Below, in pieces: positions 15,920 through 25,592 of a stretch of DNA of 64,000 nt. This DNA is from Lactobacillus amylolyticus DSM 11664 (GTDB lineage Bacteria > Bacillota > Bacilli > Lactobacillales > Lactobacillaceae). The stretch lies in NCBI RefSeq assembly GCF_000178475.1, contig NZ_ADNY01000066.1:99304-163303 (forward strand), read 5' to 3'. The translations under genes were made by a program, and so were the position numbers. Positions within the stretch are counted from its first letter, which is position 1. Each line of letters begins with the position of its first letter. The notes under the pieces are model-generated. The model was not told the DNA's origin. It ran no database searches and saw nothing but the letters and a program-made list of their open reading frames with translations.

Positions 15920-16070
15920 GATACTAGTGTCTTTTTATATTTATCTTTTAAGCAAAAAATCACAGTTTTATTGTGTAAATTTCGTTTAATAAAAGAGAGA
16001 ATATACAAAAAAGACTAGAAACCATGCAAAAAGCATAGACTCTGGCTTTCAAATTTCAGTTCTATAAAAA

Positions 16071-16627
16071 TTAATGTGCCAATTTAATCTCTCCAGCAGC
16101 AATTGGCAAAGTTGTATGTGCATCATAACTCATAACATTACCAGCAACGCTAGATGGCAATTTAAGATCCGCTGGTACGCCGTGAACATAAACTACTCGT
16201 TTGTCTAATTGAAGATCGTCACTACCAAATGCTTGCTTAAATTTTGCTTGTAAATCTTTTAATGGGACATCCTTATCATATTCATAATGACCGTATTTAT
16301 CTGCAACCGGGTAGCCATCATGGGGAATGTTCATTTCTTGTGGTGCATCATCAAAAGGAACCATCGTTGTCCCAGATACTGCCTCTGTTTCAGGTAAATC
16401 AATAAAGCCATCATGATTCACGTCCTGCATTAGCGTCGGAACATGAGCTTGTTTCCCATCTGGAAATCTATGGAAATGTTCCCAATGTTCAATATTGGCA
16501 GGCTTATCAAACATTTCCACATGAATATGAAGACTATTACCATTTTCACTGAATGTTGCTATTCATGCGCCTGTGTTTCAATTTTATCCGCATTTATTGG
16601 TTTAATTTTTGCAATATAGTCAACCAT
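16071..16627 (-). pseudogene. His-rich EF-hand-like protein (possible CHRD/metal-binding), frameshifted
   Basis: Not assigned to a family with certainty. The N-terminal part (MVDYIAKIKPINADKIETQA from ATG 16627) and the body (ATFSENGNSLHIHVEMFDKP onward) are in different frames; one base is missing near 16562-16566, creating a TAG. The body has His clusters (HIHVEMFD, HWEHFHRF), an EF-hand-like loop (DVNHDGFIDLPE) and a C-terminal YVHGVPADLKLPSS block. No signal peptide. A 149-aa product could start at the internal ATG 16520. The perfect FNR/FLP box at 16689-16702 puts it in the same putative regulon as the metal pump. Confidence 0.6.
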
Positions 16628-16688
16628 ATTTCTCATCCTTCCATTTGATTATTGCGATATAAATCTAGCATAAAAGCATTTTACAAAA

Positions 16689-16702
16689 TTGATTAGAATC
16701 AA
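16689..16702 (-). promoter_or_regulatory. Perfect FNR/FLP-type box upstream of the His-rich gene
   Basis: TTGATTAGAATCAA matches TTGAT-N4-ATCAA at 10 of 10 positions. On the minus strand an extended -10 (TGCTAGATT, hexamer at 16662-16667) lies 21 nt downstream, which centres the box near -40.5. This is the third such site in 3 kb. Confidence 0.72.
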
Positions 16703-16880
16703 TAAATTAAATCTTTGATTATAAATATCTTTAATAATTAACATCCATCATCTTATCGTCATGTCAACCATTACTGCTTCTCTCATCAACTTAACCAACT
16801 CAACTCCCCAAAACGGACACTTATCTACACAACCTAAAAATCCAGCACGTTGTCCACTTGATCCTCTAGCTCAACAAGCA

Positions 16881-16964
16881 AAAAGTGTACTAATTCCAAT
16901 CACCAAAAGAGGAATTAGTACACTTTTCATCTATCACAAACACCGTCACACCGGCGTTTGTGAG
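16881..16964. terminator. Two hairpins downstream of rlmD
   Basis: The 337-nt gap between the His-rich gene and rlmD holds the FNR/FLP box and these hairpins but no convincing gene. Stem AAAAGTGTACTAATTCC / GGAATTAGTACACTTTT (16881-16926) can terminate in either direction; immediately after the rlmD stop a second stem CACAAAC(A)CC / GG(C)GTTTGTG lies at 16936-16963. Confidence 0.75.
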
Positions 16965-18317
16965 CTATTCTTCTGTGCGTTCAAGGACCGTAACAGATTC
17001 CACATGCGGAGTCTGCGGGAACATATCTACCGGACTTATTTCATCAAAATGATAGCCCTTTTCTTGGAGCAACTGCAGATCACGGATTTGTGTGGCAGGA
17101 TTGCATGAAATATAGACAATCCTCTTCGGCTTAGTAGCGGCAGCCGCATTAATAAATTCAGGCGTTAATCCTTTTCGTGGCGGATCAACAAAAATCACGT
17201 CTGTCTTAAGTCCTTCACTAGCCCAGCGTGGCATTACATCTTCTGCCTTGCCAGTGACATATTGGGCATTTTCAATGCCATTCAATTTTGCATTGGCATT
17301 AGCATCTTCTACCGCTTCACGAATCGTTTCCATTCCACGAACCGCCTTAACATGCTTAGCTACGCTTAAGCCAATAGTTCCGATACCAGAATAAGCATCG
17401 ACAACAACGTCATTTGCCTTTAAATCTGCCTTTTTAATTGCCAAATCATATAAACGCGGCGTCTGTAAAGAATTGATTTGGAAGAAGCTCTTTGGTGAAA
17501 TCCGGAATTCAACATCCCCGATTTTATCAATCAAATGATCTTCGCCCAAAACAACATAGTCATTTCTGCCCAAAATTACATTCGTCTTCTTGGGATTGTA
17601 GTTCAAAATGACGCTGCTTATTTCTGGAATTTGACTGATTTCAGCGGCTACTTTTGGCAATTGTGGAAAATCTTTATGCAGGCAAACCAGAATCACCATT
17701 AGTTTGCCATTAGCCTTGCTGCGTCGAACATCTAGGTAACGCACTTCACCTTTGTGATGAATTTCATCGTAAGCCGGAACTTCATATTTCCGCAAAATAT
17801 CACGTGTAGCAACTAAAACGCGATCAATTTCAGGATCAGTTGTAAAGAAATTGGTCAGAGGAACCAGATCATGAGAATGCCGTCTGAAGAAGCCAATTTC
17901 AAGCTGACCATTAACTTCTCTAACTGGTACTTGTGCCTTATTGCGGTAGCCGGTTTGTTCAGGACTAGGCAAAGTTTCATTAACTTTAACTCCGTCTAAG
18001 TGAGCCTTCTTAAGCAGATTAACAACTTGATTGCGTTTAAATTCAAGCTGCTTATCGTACTTAATATGCGCTAAAGAGGCCAAACCAGTTTGTACCCACT
18101 GATTCAATTTGACATTGATTCGATCAGGACTTTCTTTAAGAATCTTTTCAATTTTGGCAAAAGCAAAACGCTTTTTAACTTTCAAAATTTTTGCCTTAAC
18201 CGTTTCGCCTGGCAAAGCATTATTTACAAAAACGGTTAAGCCCTCATAATGAGCCACTCCCATGGCTTCATAAGAAAGGTCAGTAATTTCTAGTTCAACA
18301 ATTTGATTTTTTTCCAT
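16965..18317 (-). CDS. rlmD: 23S rRNA (uracil-5-)-methyltransferase RlmD/RumA family
   Basis: 450-aa SAM-dependent methylase making m5U in 23S rRNA (RlmCD/RlmD class in Firmicutes). N-terminal TRAM RNA-binding domain (LEITDLSYEAMGVAHYEG, about 7-24). SAM-binding motif VVDAYSGIGTIGL in the C-terminal half, FVDPPRKG motif, and the catalytic cysteine in YISCNPAT (C405). No 4-Cys Fe-S cluster is evident in the N-terminal part, as in many Firmicutes members. ATG at 18317. Single-gene unit ending in a strong bidirectional hairpin. Confidence 0.93.
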   Translation of the reverse strand: MEKNQIVELEITDLSYEAMGVAHYEGLTVFVNNALPGETVKAKILKVKKRFAFAKIEKILKESPDRINVKLNQWVQTGLASLAHIKYDKQLEFKRNQVVNLLKKAHLDGVKVNETLPSPEQTGYRNKAQVPVREVNGQLEIGFFRRHSHDLVPLTNFFTTDPEIDRVLVATRDILRKYEVPAYDEIHHKGEVRYLDVRRSKANGKLMVILVCLHKDFPQLPKVAAEISQIPEISSVILNYNPKKTNVILGRNDYVVLGEDHLIDKIGDVEFRISPKSFFQINSLQTPRLYDLAIKKADLKANDVVVDAYSGIGTIGLSVAKHVKAVRGMETIREAVEDANANAKLNGIENAQYVTGKAEDVMPRWASEGLKTDVIFVDPPRKGLTPEFINAAAATKPKRIVYISCNPATQIRDLQLLQEKGYHFDEISPVDMFPQTPHVESVTVLERTEE

Positions 18318-18363
18318 TTGACTCGCTCAATTCCTTCACAAAACTTTTACCGATAAAATGCTG

Positions 18364-18851
18364 TTAAAGCCTATCTAAAAATTTATTTGCTTCATCTCGA
18401 GAATGAAAAACAAACTGATTTTTATTCGGAAAACGATTAAGAGTAGCCCGCAGCTTGGGTAACTTATCGGTCTTAAAAGTTTGGATATAATTCATAAATT
18501 CAGGATCCTCTTTTTCTTCGATCCAAGGCATATCAGGACGTTTCTTGCCTATTCTGGCTCGCACGCCGTTTAAACAAACTTCAGTTGGATAATCTAACAA
18601 AAGATGGTATCACATCGCAATAAGCGCATCGGTAAAGAAAAACTATAATTGCCATCCATAATCCAAGTTGGTTTTTGCAATTCTTTAGCTAGACGTTGAT
18701 TAAAAACATCTCTTGAAACAGTTGTTTTATCGCTATTCCATAGCAAGCGATCAAGATAGCAGATCGGCAAGGCAGTTTTCTGATTTAGTTTTCGACTAAA
18801 AGTGCTTTTGCCACTACCCGGACAGCCTAATACCAGGACTCTTTTCATCAT
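18364..18851 (-). pseudogene. Topology-modulation/adenylate-kinase-like P-loop protein, frameshifted
   Basis: Small P-loop kinase-like protein (FlaR/topology-modulation group), about 160 aa when joined. The first part (ATG 18851) has Walker A GCPGSGKST (residues 9-17) and WIMDGNYSFSLPMRL; the second begins LDYPTEVCLNGVRAR and ends KFLDRL. Between them ATCTTTTG should read ATCTTTTTG: one T is missing from a T run near 18597-18600, giving a premature TAG. Both halves are otherwise well preserved, so the lesion is recent or a sequencing error. Confidence 0.82.
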
Positions 18852-18936
18852 ATCACCCCTAAATCGTTCTATTACTAGTATAACTTATTTTTATTTTCGA
18901 ATTGAGTGCGAAAGAAAATTATTTTGATGAGAAGTA

Positions 18937-18965
18937 TTGACAGCTTTTTTTAATCTTGCTATCAT
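18937..18965 (+). promoter_or_regulatory. Promoter of the nhaC T-box leader
   Basis: TTGACA at 18937-18942 and TATCAT at 18960-18965, spacer 17 nt, about 7 nt before the start of the T-box leader. Confidence 0.75.
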
Positions 18966-18971
18966 AATGCA

Positions 18972-19192
18972 CAACAATAAATAAACAAGTAGTTGCTTCG
19001 TTCAGCGTTCAGAGAACTGGTGGTAGGTGCAAACCAGACAGGCGAAATTAGCGAAATACATCGTAAAGCGAGTCGTTCGGAAATATTCAGAGCCGTTATC
19101 ATCTGATAGAGTTTGAGGCCTATTCCTTAAAATATGGGTGGTACCGCGGTTGTTTAATCGTCCCGTTGACATTATTGTCAGCGGGATTTTTT
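18972..19192 (+). promoter_or_regulatory. T-box leader, predicted tyrosine specifier (UAC)
   Basis: About 220-nt leader. Stem I elements: AAGTAG near 18990, distal TTCAGAGAACTGGTGGTAGG and, on the 3' side, GCGAAATACATCG with TAC at 19057-19059 in specifier position followed by A. T-box core GGGTGGTACCGCGG at 19136-19149; terminator TCCCGTTGACA / TGTCAGCGGGA with T6 (19161-19192). Uncharged tRNA-Tyr should allow read-through. Tyr T-boxes in front of NhaC-family transporters (YheL-like, proposed tyrosine importers) are known from Firmicutes surveys. Confidence 0.88.
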
Positions 19193-19208
19193 GTTTGGAG
19201 GGAAAAAT

Positions 19209-20585
19209 ATGAAAAAGAAGGTTTCTTTTAGTGAATCAATTATCATCCTTGTAATCTTGCTTTTAATCCTGGGAACTGCCGTTATCAAATTTGGGCTTTC
19301 CCCAGAAGTACCAGTTTTATTCACAGTCTTGCTATTAACTTTTTGGGCCAAAATTCGCGGCTTTTCTTGGCAAGATATTCAAAACGGAATTAAAGAAGGG
19401 ATTAGCGTTGCGATTATCCCTATCTTTATCTTTATTTTAATCGGAGCTTTGATCGGGCTTTGGATTCAAGCCGGAATTATTCCATCAATCATGGTTTTAG
19501 GTTTCCATTTGATTAACGGCGAATTCTTCCTGCCATCAGTCTTTGTGGTTTGCTCCATCGTTGGGGTCGCAATCGGAAGTGGCTTTACCACTATTTCAAC
19601 GGTTGGAATTGCCCTCTTTGGTATTGGTGCCAGCATGAATGCCAATCCTGCTTTGGTAGCTGGTGCAATTATTTCCGGTGCGGTCTTTAGCGATAAAATG
19701 TCACCCCTTTCTGATTCAACCAACCTTTCATCAGCAGTCGCTGAAAGTGAATTGTTTGCTCACATTAAGAATATGATGTGGTCCACTATTCCATCTTTCG
19801 TTGTTTCCTTCATTCTCTTCTGGATTCTAGGCAGCAGTGGTCAAATGGACTTAACTAAGATTGAACGTACATCCAGCATCTTGCAGCAACACTTTGTAAT
19901 TAGTTGGTGGGCAATTGTACCAATTATCTTAATGCTGATCTGTGCTTGGAGAAAAATCCCTGCAATTCCTACTTTATTTATTAATATTGCAGCCACTGTA
20001 ATTATGATTTTTATCATTAATCCTCATTTTTCAATTACAGCGCTAAATAATTTAATTATGAACGGCTTTGTTGCTAAAACAAGCGACAGCTCCGTCAACA
20101 GTCTATTAACCCGTGGTGGTATTTCCAGCATGATGGGCACTGTAGCTTTGATTATCTCAACTCTTTCTTTGGGCGGAATGCTGATGAAGTTCAACATCGT
20201 TCAAAGTGCGATGGAACCTCTTGTTAAGCATTTGAAGAAACCTGGTCGTTTAATCACAGTTACTATTCTTTCTGGTATCTGCATCAATCTTTTCGTTGGT
20301 GAACAATACTTGTCTGTAATTTTGCCAGGACGTGCTTTCAAATCTGCCTACGATAAAATTGGTCTTGCGCCTTTAGCTTTAAGTCGTGTGCTTGAAGACG
20401 GTGGTAGTGTAATCAACTACTTGATTCCTTGGGGTGTTGCTGGTTCATTTGCCGCTTCAACCTTGGGCGTACCAGTTTTAGCATTCTTGCCATTTACCTT
20501 CTTCAGTTTACTGTCACCAGTTTTCTCCATTATCAGTGGTGTAACTGGAATCGGCTTAAAGTGGTCAAAGAAGCCTACTAAATAA
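19209..20585 (+). CDS. nhaC: NhaC-family antiporter, probable tyrosine transporter
   Basis: 458-aa membrane protein of the NhaC/ArsB-NhaD-like family with about 11-12 helices. ATG at 19209 is 6 nt after GGAGGG (19197-19202); the frame upstream runs through the terminator and is not coding. Typical blocks: VLFTVLLLTFWAKIRGFSW, GSGFTTISTVGIALFGIGAS, and FSDKMSPLSDSTNLSSAVAE (NhaC signature). By sequence alone it would be called a Na+/H+ antiporter, but the Tyr-specific T-box points to tyrosine (or tyrosine/cation) transport. No tyrosine decarboxylase neighbours are present. Confidence 0.88.
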   Translation: MKKKVSFSESIIILVILLLILGTAVIKFGLSPEVPVLFTVLLLTFWAKIRGFSWQDIQNGIKEGISVAIIPIFIFILIGALIGLWIQAGIIPSIMVLGFHLINGEFFLPSVFVVCSIVGVAIGSGFTTISTVGIALFGIGASMNANPALVAGAIISGAVFSDKMSPLSDSTNLSSAVAESELFAHIKNMMWSTIPSFVVSFILFWILGSSGQMDLTKIERTSSILQQHFVISWWAIVPIILMLICAWRKIPAIPTLFINIAATVIMIFIINPHFSITALNNLIMNGFVAKTSDSSVNSLLTRGGISSMMGTVALIISTLSLGGMLMKFNIVQSAMEPLVKHLKKPGRLITVTILSGICINLFVGEQYLSVILPGRAFKSAYDKIGLAPLALSRVLEDGGSVINYLIPWGVAGSFAASTLGVPVLAFLPFTFFSLLSPVFSIISGVTGIGLKWSKKPTK

Positions 20586-20672
20586 TAATTAAATTTTAAG
20601 ATTATCCTTTAATCCTTTCTATTTTTGTGATAGCTTATTAATGAGTATCTCTATAATAGAAAGGATCTTTTT

Positions 20673-21386
20673 ATGGATAACTTTTCAAGCAATCCTGGAC
20701 GTCGTCAAGTTCAGGACATCTCAGCTGTTAATAGTTTTTTGACTAAAACTTACAGCATTATGGCTTTAGCTGTTTTAGTCTCAGCTTTAACTGCATTTTT
20801 ATCAACTACCGTATTTAAGGCGGCCTTTGTCGCACTTTTCAGCAACAAAGCTTCCGCATGGATTATTTTGTTCTTGCCTTTGATTCTTAGTTTTGCAATC
20901 AGCTTTAGAGCAATACGCAATCCAGTTGCAAGTTTTGTAATGCTGATGATCATGGCTGTAGCCTACGGTTTGACTTTTGCGATCATCTGCGCCGCTTACA
21001 CTGATGCTACAGTTGCAACTGCCTTTGTATCAGCCGCTGCAGTCTTTATCACAATGGCAGTTTACGGTACGGTCACTAAACGTGACTTGGACAACATCGG
21101 CTCTTATGGCACCGCTGCTTTGATTGGTTTCATCGTAGCAACTATTGTTAACATATTCCTCAGAAACCCAATGATCACTTACATTTTCGCCTACATCGGT
21201 GTTTTGATCTTTGTTGGTTTAACTGCTTGGAATGCTCAACAAATGAAGACAATTTACGCTAAGTATGCTGATCAAACCAATTCTTTAGGTTTGGCTACTG
21301 CTGGAGCTTTGCAACTATACCTTGATTTCGTGAACTTATTCATGTTCTTCCTTCAAATCTTTGGTATGGGCGGCGACCGTCGTTAA
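20673..21386 (+). CDS. Bax inhibitor-1/YccA-family membrane protein
   Basis: 237 aa with seven hydrophobic helices, the size and topology of the BI-1/YbhL/YccA family (Ca2+-leak or protease-modulating proteins in other organisms; role in lactobacilli unknown). Features: AVNSFLTKTYSIMALAVLVS at the start, AVYGTVTKRDLDNIGSYG in the middle, and the C-terminal FVGLTAWNAQQMKTIY with LYLDFVNLFMFFLQIFG. The ATG at 20673 follows AGAAAGGATC. It stands alone between nhaC and a bidirectional terminator. Confidence 0.88.
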   Translation: MDNFSSNPGRRQVQDISAVNSFLTKTYSIMALAVLVSALTAFLSTTVFKAAFVALFSNKASAWIILFLPLILSFAISFRAIRNPVASFVMLMIMAVAYGLTFAIICAAYTDATVATAFVSAAAVFITMAVYGTVTKRDLDNIGSYGTAALIGFIVATIVNIFLRNPMITYIFAYIGVLIFVGLTAWNAQQMKTIYAKYADQTNSLGLATAGALQLYLDFVNLFMFFLQIFGMGGDRR

Positions 21387-21404
21387 TCAGCTTTAATTTA
21401 AGCA

Positions 21405-21443
21405 AAAAAAATAAGTCTAGTTTTTCAACTAGGCTTATTTTTT
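21405..21443. terminator. Bidirectional terminator between the BI-1 gene and dgkB
   Basis: AATAAGTCTAGTT / AACTAGGCTTATT with flanking A8 and T7 serves the two converging genes. Confidence 0.88.
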
Positions 21444-21449
21444 TAACTC

Positions 21450-22370
21450 TTAGCAACCAACATAAAATTCAATGTGCTGCTTTAAGTTATCAAAGCTTAC
21501 TGGACAATAGCCGCCAATTTCTCCATCAAGGTTAACCGGCAAATCTTTTCCTTCACTCTTGCCAATTAATTCAGCTTTAAGACTTCTGGTCTTAGTGTAG
21601 ATAATATTCGGATCATCTACATGCTTGCCATTTAACGCAAGGGCCATCAATTTCAGCAAATTGCCAGGATCTGATGGCTTGACAACGATTAATTGGAATA
21701 AACCATCACTTAGCTGTGCATCTGGCATAATTTGTTCAAAACCACCAATTGAATTGGTCATTCCAAGCAAGAACATTGATAATTTACCTTCATAAACTCC
21801 ATCATCATAAGTTAAGCGCATTTCATTTTCGGTTAAATGTGGCAGCATTTCTGCCCCTTTAATCAAATATGCAGCGTAACCTAAAGCTGATTTAATCTCA
21901 TAAGGAACACCATAGGTTAACTCGGTTAAAGAACCACTAGCGGCAATATTGACAAAGTATTGCGTTTTTTTGTTAAAACATGCCTTGCCAATGTCCATTT
22001 TGCGCGTTTTATTTTTCAAAATGATCTTAGCAGCATCCGGGATATTATCACGCGGAATGCCCAGTGCTCGAGCGTAGTCATTAGTAGTGCCGGCCGGAAT
22101 AATTGCCATCTTTGGTCTATCTTCCAAAAAAGCGATTCCGTTTACTACTTCATTAATTGTACCGTCGCCACCAGCAGCCACAATCAGGTCAAAACCTTCT
22201 TTGGCAGCACGTGTAGCTTCATTTTGGGCACTCATTTTTTCTGGCGTGGTTCTAAAAGCACTAGCTTCATAACCAGCCTGTTCGAGAACATCCAAAATAT
22301 CGGCCACATTTTTTGGCATTTGCTCGCGACCGGAGACAGGATTATAAATTAATCTTGCTTTACTAGTCAT
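21450..22370 (-). CDS. dgkB: Diacylglycerol kinase, DgkB/YerQ family
   Basis: 306-aa soluble lipid kinase that recycles diacylglycerol from lipoteichoic-acid synthesis into phosphatidic acid. Nucleotide-binding motif GGDGTINE at 67-74, preceded by IYNPVSGRE (8-16); later GTTNDYARALGIP and the C-terminal LPVNLDGEIGG. Start ATG 22370 after AAGGTAG. Last gene of the pcrA-ligA-camS-gatCAB-dgkB series, a conserved arrangement in lactobacilli. Confidence 0.92.
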   Translation of the reverse strand: MTSKARLIYNPVSGREQMPKNVADILDVLEQAGYEASAFRTTPEKMSAQNEATRAAKEGFDLIVAAGGDGTINEVVNGIAFLEDRPKMAIIPAGTTNDYARALGIPRDNIPDAAKIILKNKTRKMDIGKACFNKKTQYFVNIAASGSLTELTYGVPYEIKSALGYAAYLIKGAEMLPHLTENEMRLTYDDGVYEGKLSMFLLGMTNSIGGFEQIMPDAQLSDGLFQLIVVKPSDPGNLLKLMALALNGKHVDDPNIIYTKTRSLKAELIGKSEGKDLPVNLDGEIGGYCPVSFDNLKQHIEFYVGC

Positions 22371-22398
22371 AATTACTACCTTTTTTTCTAGAATTAAA

Positions 22399-23829
22399 TT
22401 AACGACTTGCTAATTCTTTGTTCAAAAGCTTGTTAACAACCTTTGGGTTAGCCTTACCACGAGTTTGCTTCATGATCTGACCAACTAAGAATCCAATTGC
22501 ACGGTCCTTACCATTCTTGAAGTCTTCAACAGATTGTGGGTTATCATCAACAACCTTCTTAACCATTGGTTCCAAAACCGAAAGGTCTGATAATTGAACC
22601 ATGCCTTTTTCTTCAACATACTTCTTAGGATCAGTACCGTTCTTAACAGTTTCAGCAAAGACTTTCTTGGCAATCTTGGATGAAATAGTACCATCTTTGA
22701 TCAATTTGATCATTGCTGCCAAGTTTTCTGGCGTCAACTTAATATCAGCCAAAGTTACGCGGTTATCATTCAAATAACCGTTAACTTGCGTGTTCATCCA
22801 GTTTGCAGCCATAGTTGGATCTGCGCCAGCAGCTACAGCAGCATCGAAGAAGTCTGAGCTTTCCTTGGTTTGAAGCAAAACGTGAGCATCATAAGGCTTA
22901 ATGCCAAACTTGTTAACGTAGTCATCGTAGCGTTCAAAGGCTGACTTAGGCAATTCTTTAGCGATTTCGTCAATCCAGTCTTGACTAATATGATCAGGAG
23001 CAATATCAGGTTCTGGGAAGTAACGGTAATCAGAAGCACCTTCCTTAACACGTTCCAAAACAGTCTTGCCTGTTGCTTCATCAAAACGACGAGTTGAAAG
23101 TTGAACGTGACCACCTGACAGAAGAACTTGTTCTTGACGCTTTTCTTCGTATGCAAGAGAACGACGAACGTGATCAAATGAGTTCAAGTTCTTCATTTCG
23201 ACCTTGGTACCAAGTTCCTTTTGTCCAGCTGGACGAATAGAAATGTTGGTGTCGACACGCATTGAACCTTCTTCCATCTTAACGTCAGATGCACCAGTAA
23301 ACTGGACAATCTTACGTAATTTTTTAAGGTATGCATATGCTTCATCTGGATCAGTCATGTCTGGTTCAGAAACAACTTCAAGAAGTGGAACACCTTGACG
23401 GTTCAAGTCGACATATGAAAATCCATTAGTACCGTGAGTGATCTTACCGGCATCCTCTTCGATGTGCATTTCGTGAATACCGATCCGCTTCTTCTTTCCG
23501 TGAACTTCTACGTCAATGTAGCCGTCACGAGCAAGTGGTTGGAAGAACTGAGTAATCTGGTAAGCCTTTGGGTTATCTGGGTAGAAGTAGTTCTTACGGT
23601 CAAAGTGAGTAGTTGGCAAAATGTGAGCGTGAGTTGCCAATGCTACCATAATTCCTAACCGGTAAACATTCTTGTTAACCATTGGTAAGACACCAGGCAT
23701 AGCCCAATCGATAACGTTAGTTTCGGTGTTAGGCTTGGCACCATAAGTTACTGGTGAAGGTGAGAAAATCTTACTCTTGGTCTTTAATTCGAAGTGGACT
23801 TCTAGTCCGATAGTCGATTTAAAATTCAT
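22399..23829 (-). CDS. gatB: Asp-tRNA(Asn)/Glu-tRNA(Gln) amidotransferase subunit B
   Basis: 476 aa. Activates Glu-tRNA(Gln), and Asp-tRNA(Asn) where required, for transamidation with ammonia from GatA. GatB signature near the N-terminus ([21 protein letters not shown]) and the [12 protein letters not shown]-like [18 protein letters not shown] segment; the C-terminal YqeY-like tRNA-binding domain ends with KPK-type [13 protein letters not shown]. The ATG at 23829 uses a GGAGGATTAATTG Shine-Dalgarno sequence that overlaps the gatA stop, 4 nt apart, so the two are translationally linked. The genome must use the indirect route to Gln-tRNA; two tRNA-Gln genes occur at 47.3 and 48.1 kb. Confidence 0.96.
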   Translation of the reverse strand: MNFKSTIGLEVHFELKTKSKIFSPSPVTYGAKPNTETNVIDWAMPGVLPMVNKNVYRLGIMVALATHAHILPTTHFDRKNYFYPDNPKAYQITQFFQPLARDGYIDVEVHGKKKRIGIHEMHIEEDAGKITHGTNGFSYVDLNRQGVPLLEVVSEPDMTDPDEAYAYLKKLRKIVQFTGASDVKMEEGSMRVDTNISIRPAGQKELGTKVEMKNLNSFDHVRRSLAYEEKRQEQVLLSGGHVQLSTRRFDEATGKTVLERVKEGASDYRYFPEPDIAPDHISQDWIDEIAKELPKSAFERYDDYVNKFGIKPYDAHVLLQTKESSDFFDAAVAAGADPTMAANWMNTQVNGYLNDNRVTLADIKLTPENLAAMIKLIKDGTISSKIAKKVFAETVKNGTDPKKYVEEKGMVQLSDLSVLEPMVKKVVDDNPQSVEDFKNGKDRAIGFLVGQIMKQTRGKANPKVVNKLLNKELASR

Positions 23830-23833
23830 TCAA

Positions 23834-25273
23834 TTAATCCTCCATTCCAGTTGGTCTTTTTTCATAAAACCTGTTGTTGCGTTCAACAAAGTCAGCAGTC
23901 TTGAAGACATTGCCTTCATCAAAACGCTTAGCCATAATTTGTAAGCCGACAGGCATACCATCAACTAAACCAGCTGGAACACTAGCTGCAGGAATACCTG
24001 CTAAGTTTGCAGAAATAGTCAAGATATCATTGTTGTACATCTTAACTGGGTCTGAAACTTCTTCACCAATACCAAATGCTGGAGTGGTGGTTACAGGCCC
24101 TACAATGACATCATTGTTTTCAAAAATCTTATCAAAGTCGTTGCAGATCAAAGTTCTAACCTTAGCAGCTTGTCTGAAGAACTTATCGTATGAACCAGCT
24201 GAAAGAGCAAATGAACCTAACATGATCCGGCGCTTAACTTCTGTACCGAAACCTTCTGAACGTGATTTTACATAAACGTCAAGCAAGTTCTTAGTGTCCT
24301 TAGCACGGTAGCCATAACGAATACCATCATATCTTTGAAGGTTTGAAGAAGCTTCACTTGAAGCAATGATGTAGTAGGTTGGAACTACATACTTAGTATG
24401 TGGCAATGAAACTTCGGTGATGATTGCACCATTTTCCTTTAAAAGATCGATTTGCTTTTGAATAGCTTCACGCATATCACCATCAACAGCATCCATGTAT
24501 TCCTTTGGTACAGCAACGCGAAGGCCTTTGACATCTTGACCGATAAACTTGGTAAAGTCAGGTACTTCACGAGTAGAAACAGTAGAATCATGTTCGTCAG
24601 CACCAGCAATGACATTAAGAACTTCAGCTGAGTCTTTTACACGCTTGCTCATAACACCGATTTGATCAAGTGATGAACTGAAGGCAATCAAGCCCCAACG
24701 TGATACACGACCATAAGTTGGCTTAATTCCGAAAATACCATTAAATGCAGATGGTTGACGAATAGAACCACCAGTATCTGAACCAAGAGCAGCAACAACT
24801 TGACCACTAGCAACTGCAGCTGCAGAACCACCGGATGAACCACCAGGAACCTTGTCCAAGTTCCATGGGTTATGGGTAGCACCAAAGTATGAATGTTCAG
24901 TTGATGAACCCATCGCAAATTCATCCATGTTGGTCTTACCGACAAAGGTTGCTTGTGCAGCCTTTAATTTGCTGATAACAGTTGCATCATACATTGGCAT
25001 AAAGTTATCCAAAATATGACTTGCTGCAGTGGTTTTCACACCATTGGTAACAATATTGTCCTTAATTCCGATTGGAATACCAGCTAACTTGCTCTTTGAA
25101 AAATCAAGATTTTCAGCTGGCTTGGCATCATCTTCAACAGTGATCCAAGCATTTAACTTCTTGTCAGTATCTTTAATGTTTGCAACAGTATCTTTTGCTA
25201 ATTGATCTGCTGAAATTTCACCACTGGCAAGTTTTTTGTTTAATGAGTCAATAGTTTCGTTTAAGTAATTCAT
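23834..25273 (-). CDS. gatA: Asp-tRNA(Asn)/Glu-tRNA(Gln) amidotransferase subunit A
   Basis: 479-aa glutaminase/amidase-signature subunit that releases ammonia for GatB. The catalytic triad is inferred as K71 (GIPIGIKDN), S146 ([12 protein letters not shown]) and S170 ([12 protein letters not shown]), matching amidase-family spacing. Length is normal. Its ATG overlaps the gatC stop codon (TAATG at 25273-25275). Confidence 0.96.
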   Translation of the reverse strand: MNYLNETIDSLNKKLASGEISADQLAKDTVANIKDTDKKLNAWITVEDDAKPAENLDFSKSKLAGIPIGIKDNIVTNGVKTTAASHILDNFMPMYDATVISKLKAAQATFVGKTNMDEFAMGSSTEHSYFGATHNPWNLDKVPGGSSGGSAAAVASGQVVAALGSDTGGSIRQPSAFNGIFGIKPTYGRVSRWGLIAFSSSLDQIGVMSKRVKDSAEVLNVIAGADEHDSTVSTREVPDFTKFIGQDVKGLRVAVPKEYMDAVDGDMREAIQKQIDLLKENGAIITEVSLPHTKYVVPTYYIIASSEASSNLQRYDGIRYGYRAKDTKNLLDVYVKSRSEGFGTEVKRRIMLGSFALSAGSYDKFFRQAAKVRTLICNDFDKIFENNDVIVGPVTTTPAFGIGEEVSDPVKMYNNDILTISANLAGIPAASVPAGLVDGMPVGLQIMAKRFDEGNVFKTADFVERNNRFYEKRPTGMED

Positions 25274-25581
25274 TACTCGTTATCGTCCTTCTCAATAATT
25301 ACAGGAACCTTAATGAAGCCATTAGCTTTTTCAGGAACATTTTTCATTAAAGTTTCGCGATCTTCACCTTGCCAATGTTCAGGTTTGTCTTCTCTAAAGA
25401 CAGTATCACGATCAACAACTTGAACAGTTTCATCAACACCTTCAGTATCAACTTCTTGAAGTTGACTGGCCATGTTAATGATCGAACCCATTTGTTCAGT
25501 AAATTTACCGATTTCATCGTCGCCAAATTCAAGTCTTGAAAGTGTAGCAACGTGTTTAACCGTATCTTCTGTGATTTTCAC
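25273..25581 (-). CDS. gatC: Asp-tRNA(Asn)/Glu-tRNA(Gln) amidotransferase subunit C
   Basis: 102-aa small subunit that stabilises the GatAB complex by wrapping around GatA. Typical GatC start ([17 protein letters not shown]) and central [15 protein letters not shown], with the conserved REDKP downstream. ATG at 25581, about 11 nt after camS, following AGGAGGC. First of the gatCAB trio; overlaps gatA by one base. Confidence 0.94.
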   Translation of the reverse strand: MKITEDTVKHVATLSRLEFGDDEIGKFTEQMGSIINMASQLQEVDTEGVDETVQVVDRDTVFREDKPEHWQGEDRETLMKNVPEKANGFIKVPVIIEKDDNE

Positions 25582-25592
25582 TCAAATGCCTC

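Noticed and set aside
16744-16873. Short minus-strand open frame with GCVDKCPFWGVELV
   Set aside because: About 40 codons without start or Shine-Dalgarno, no family recognised; could be a relic but cannot be supported.
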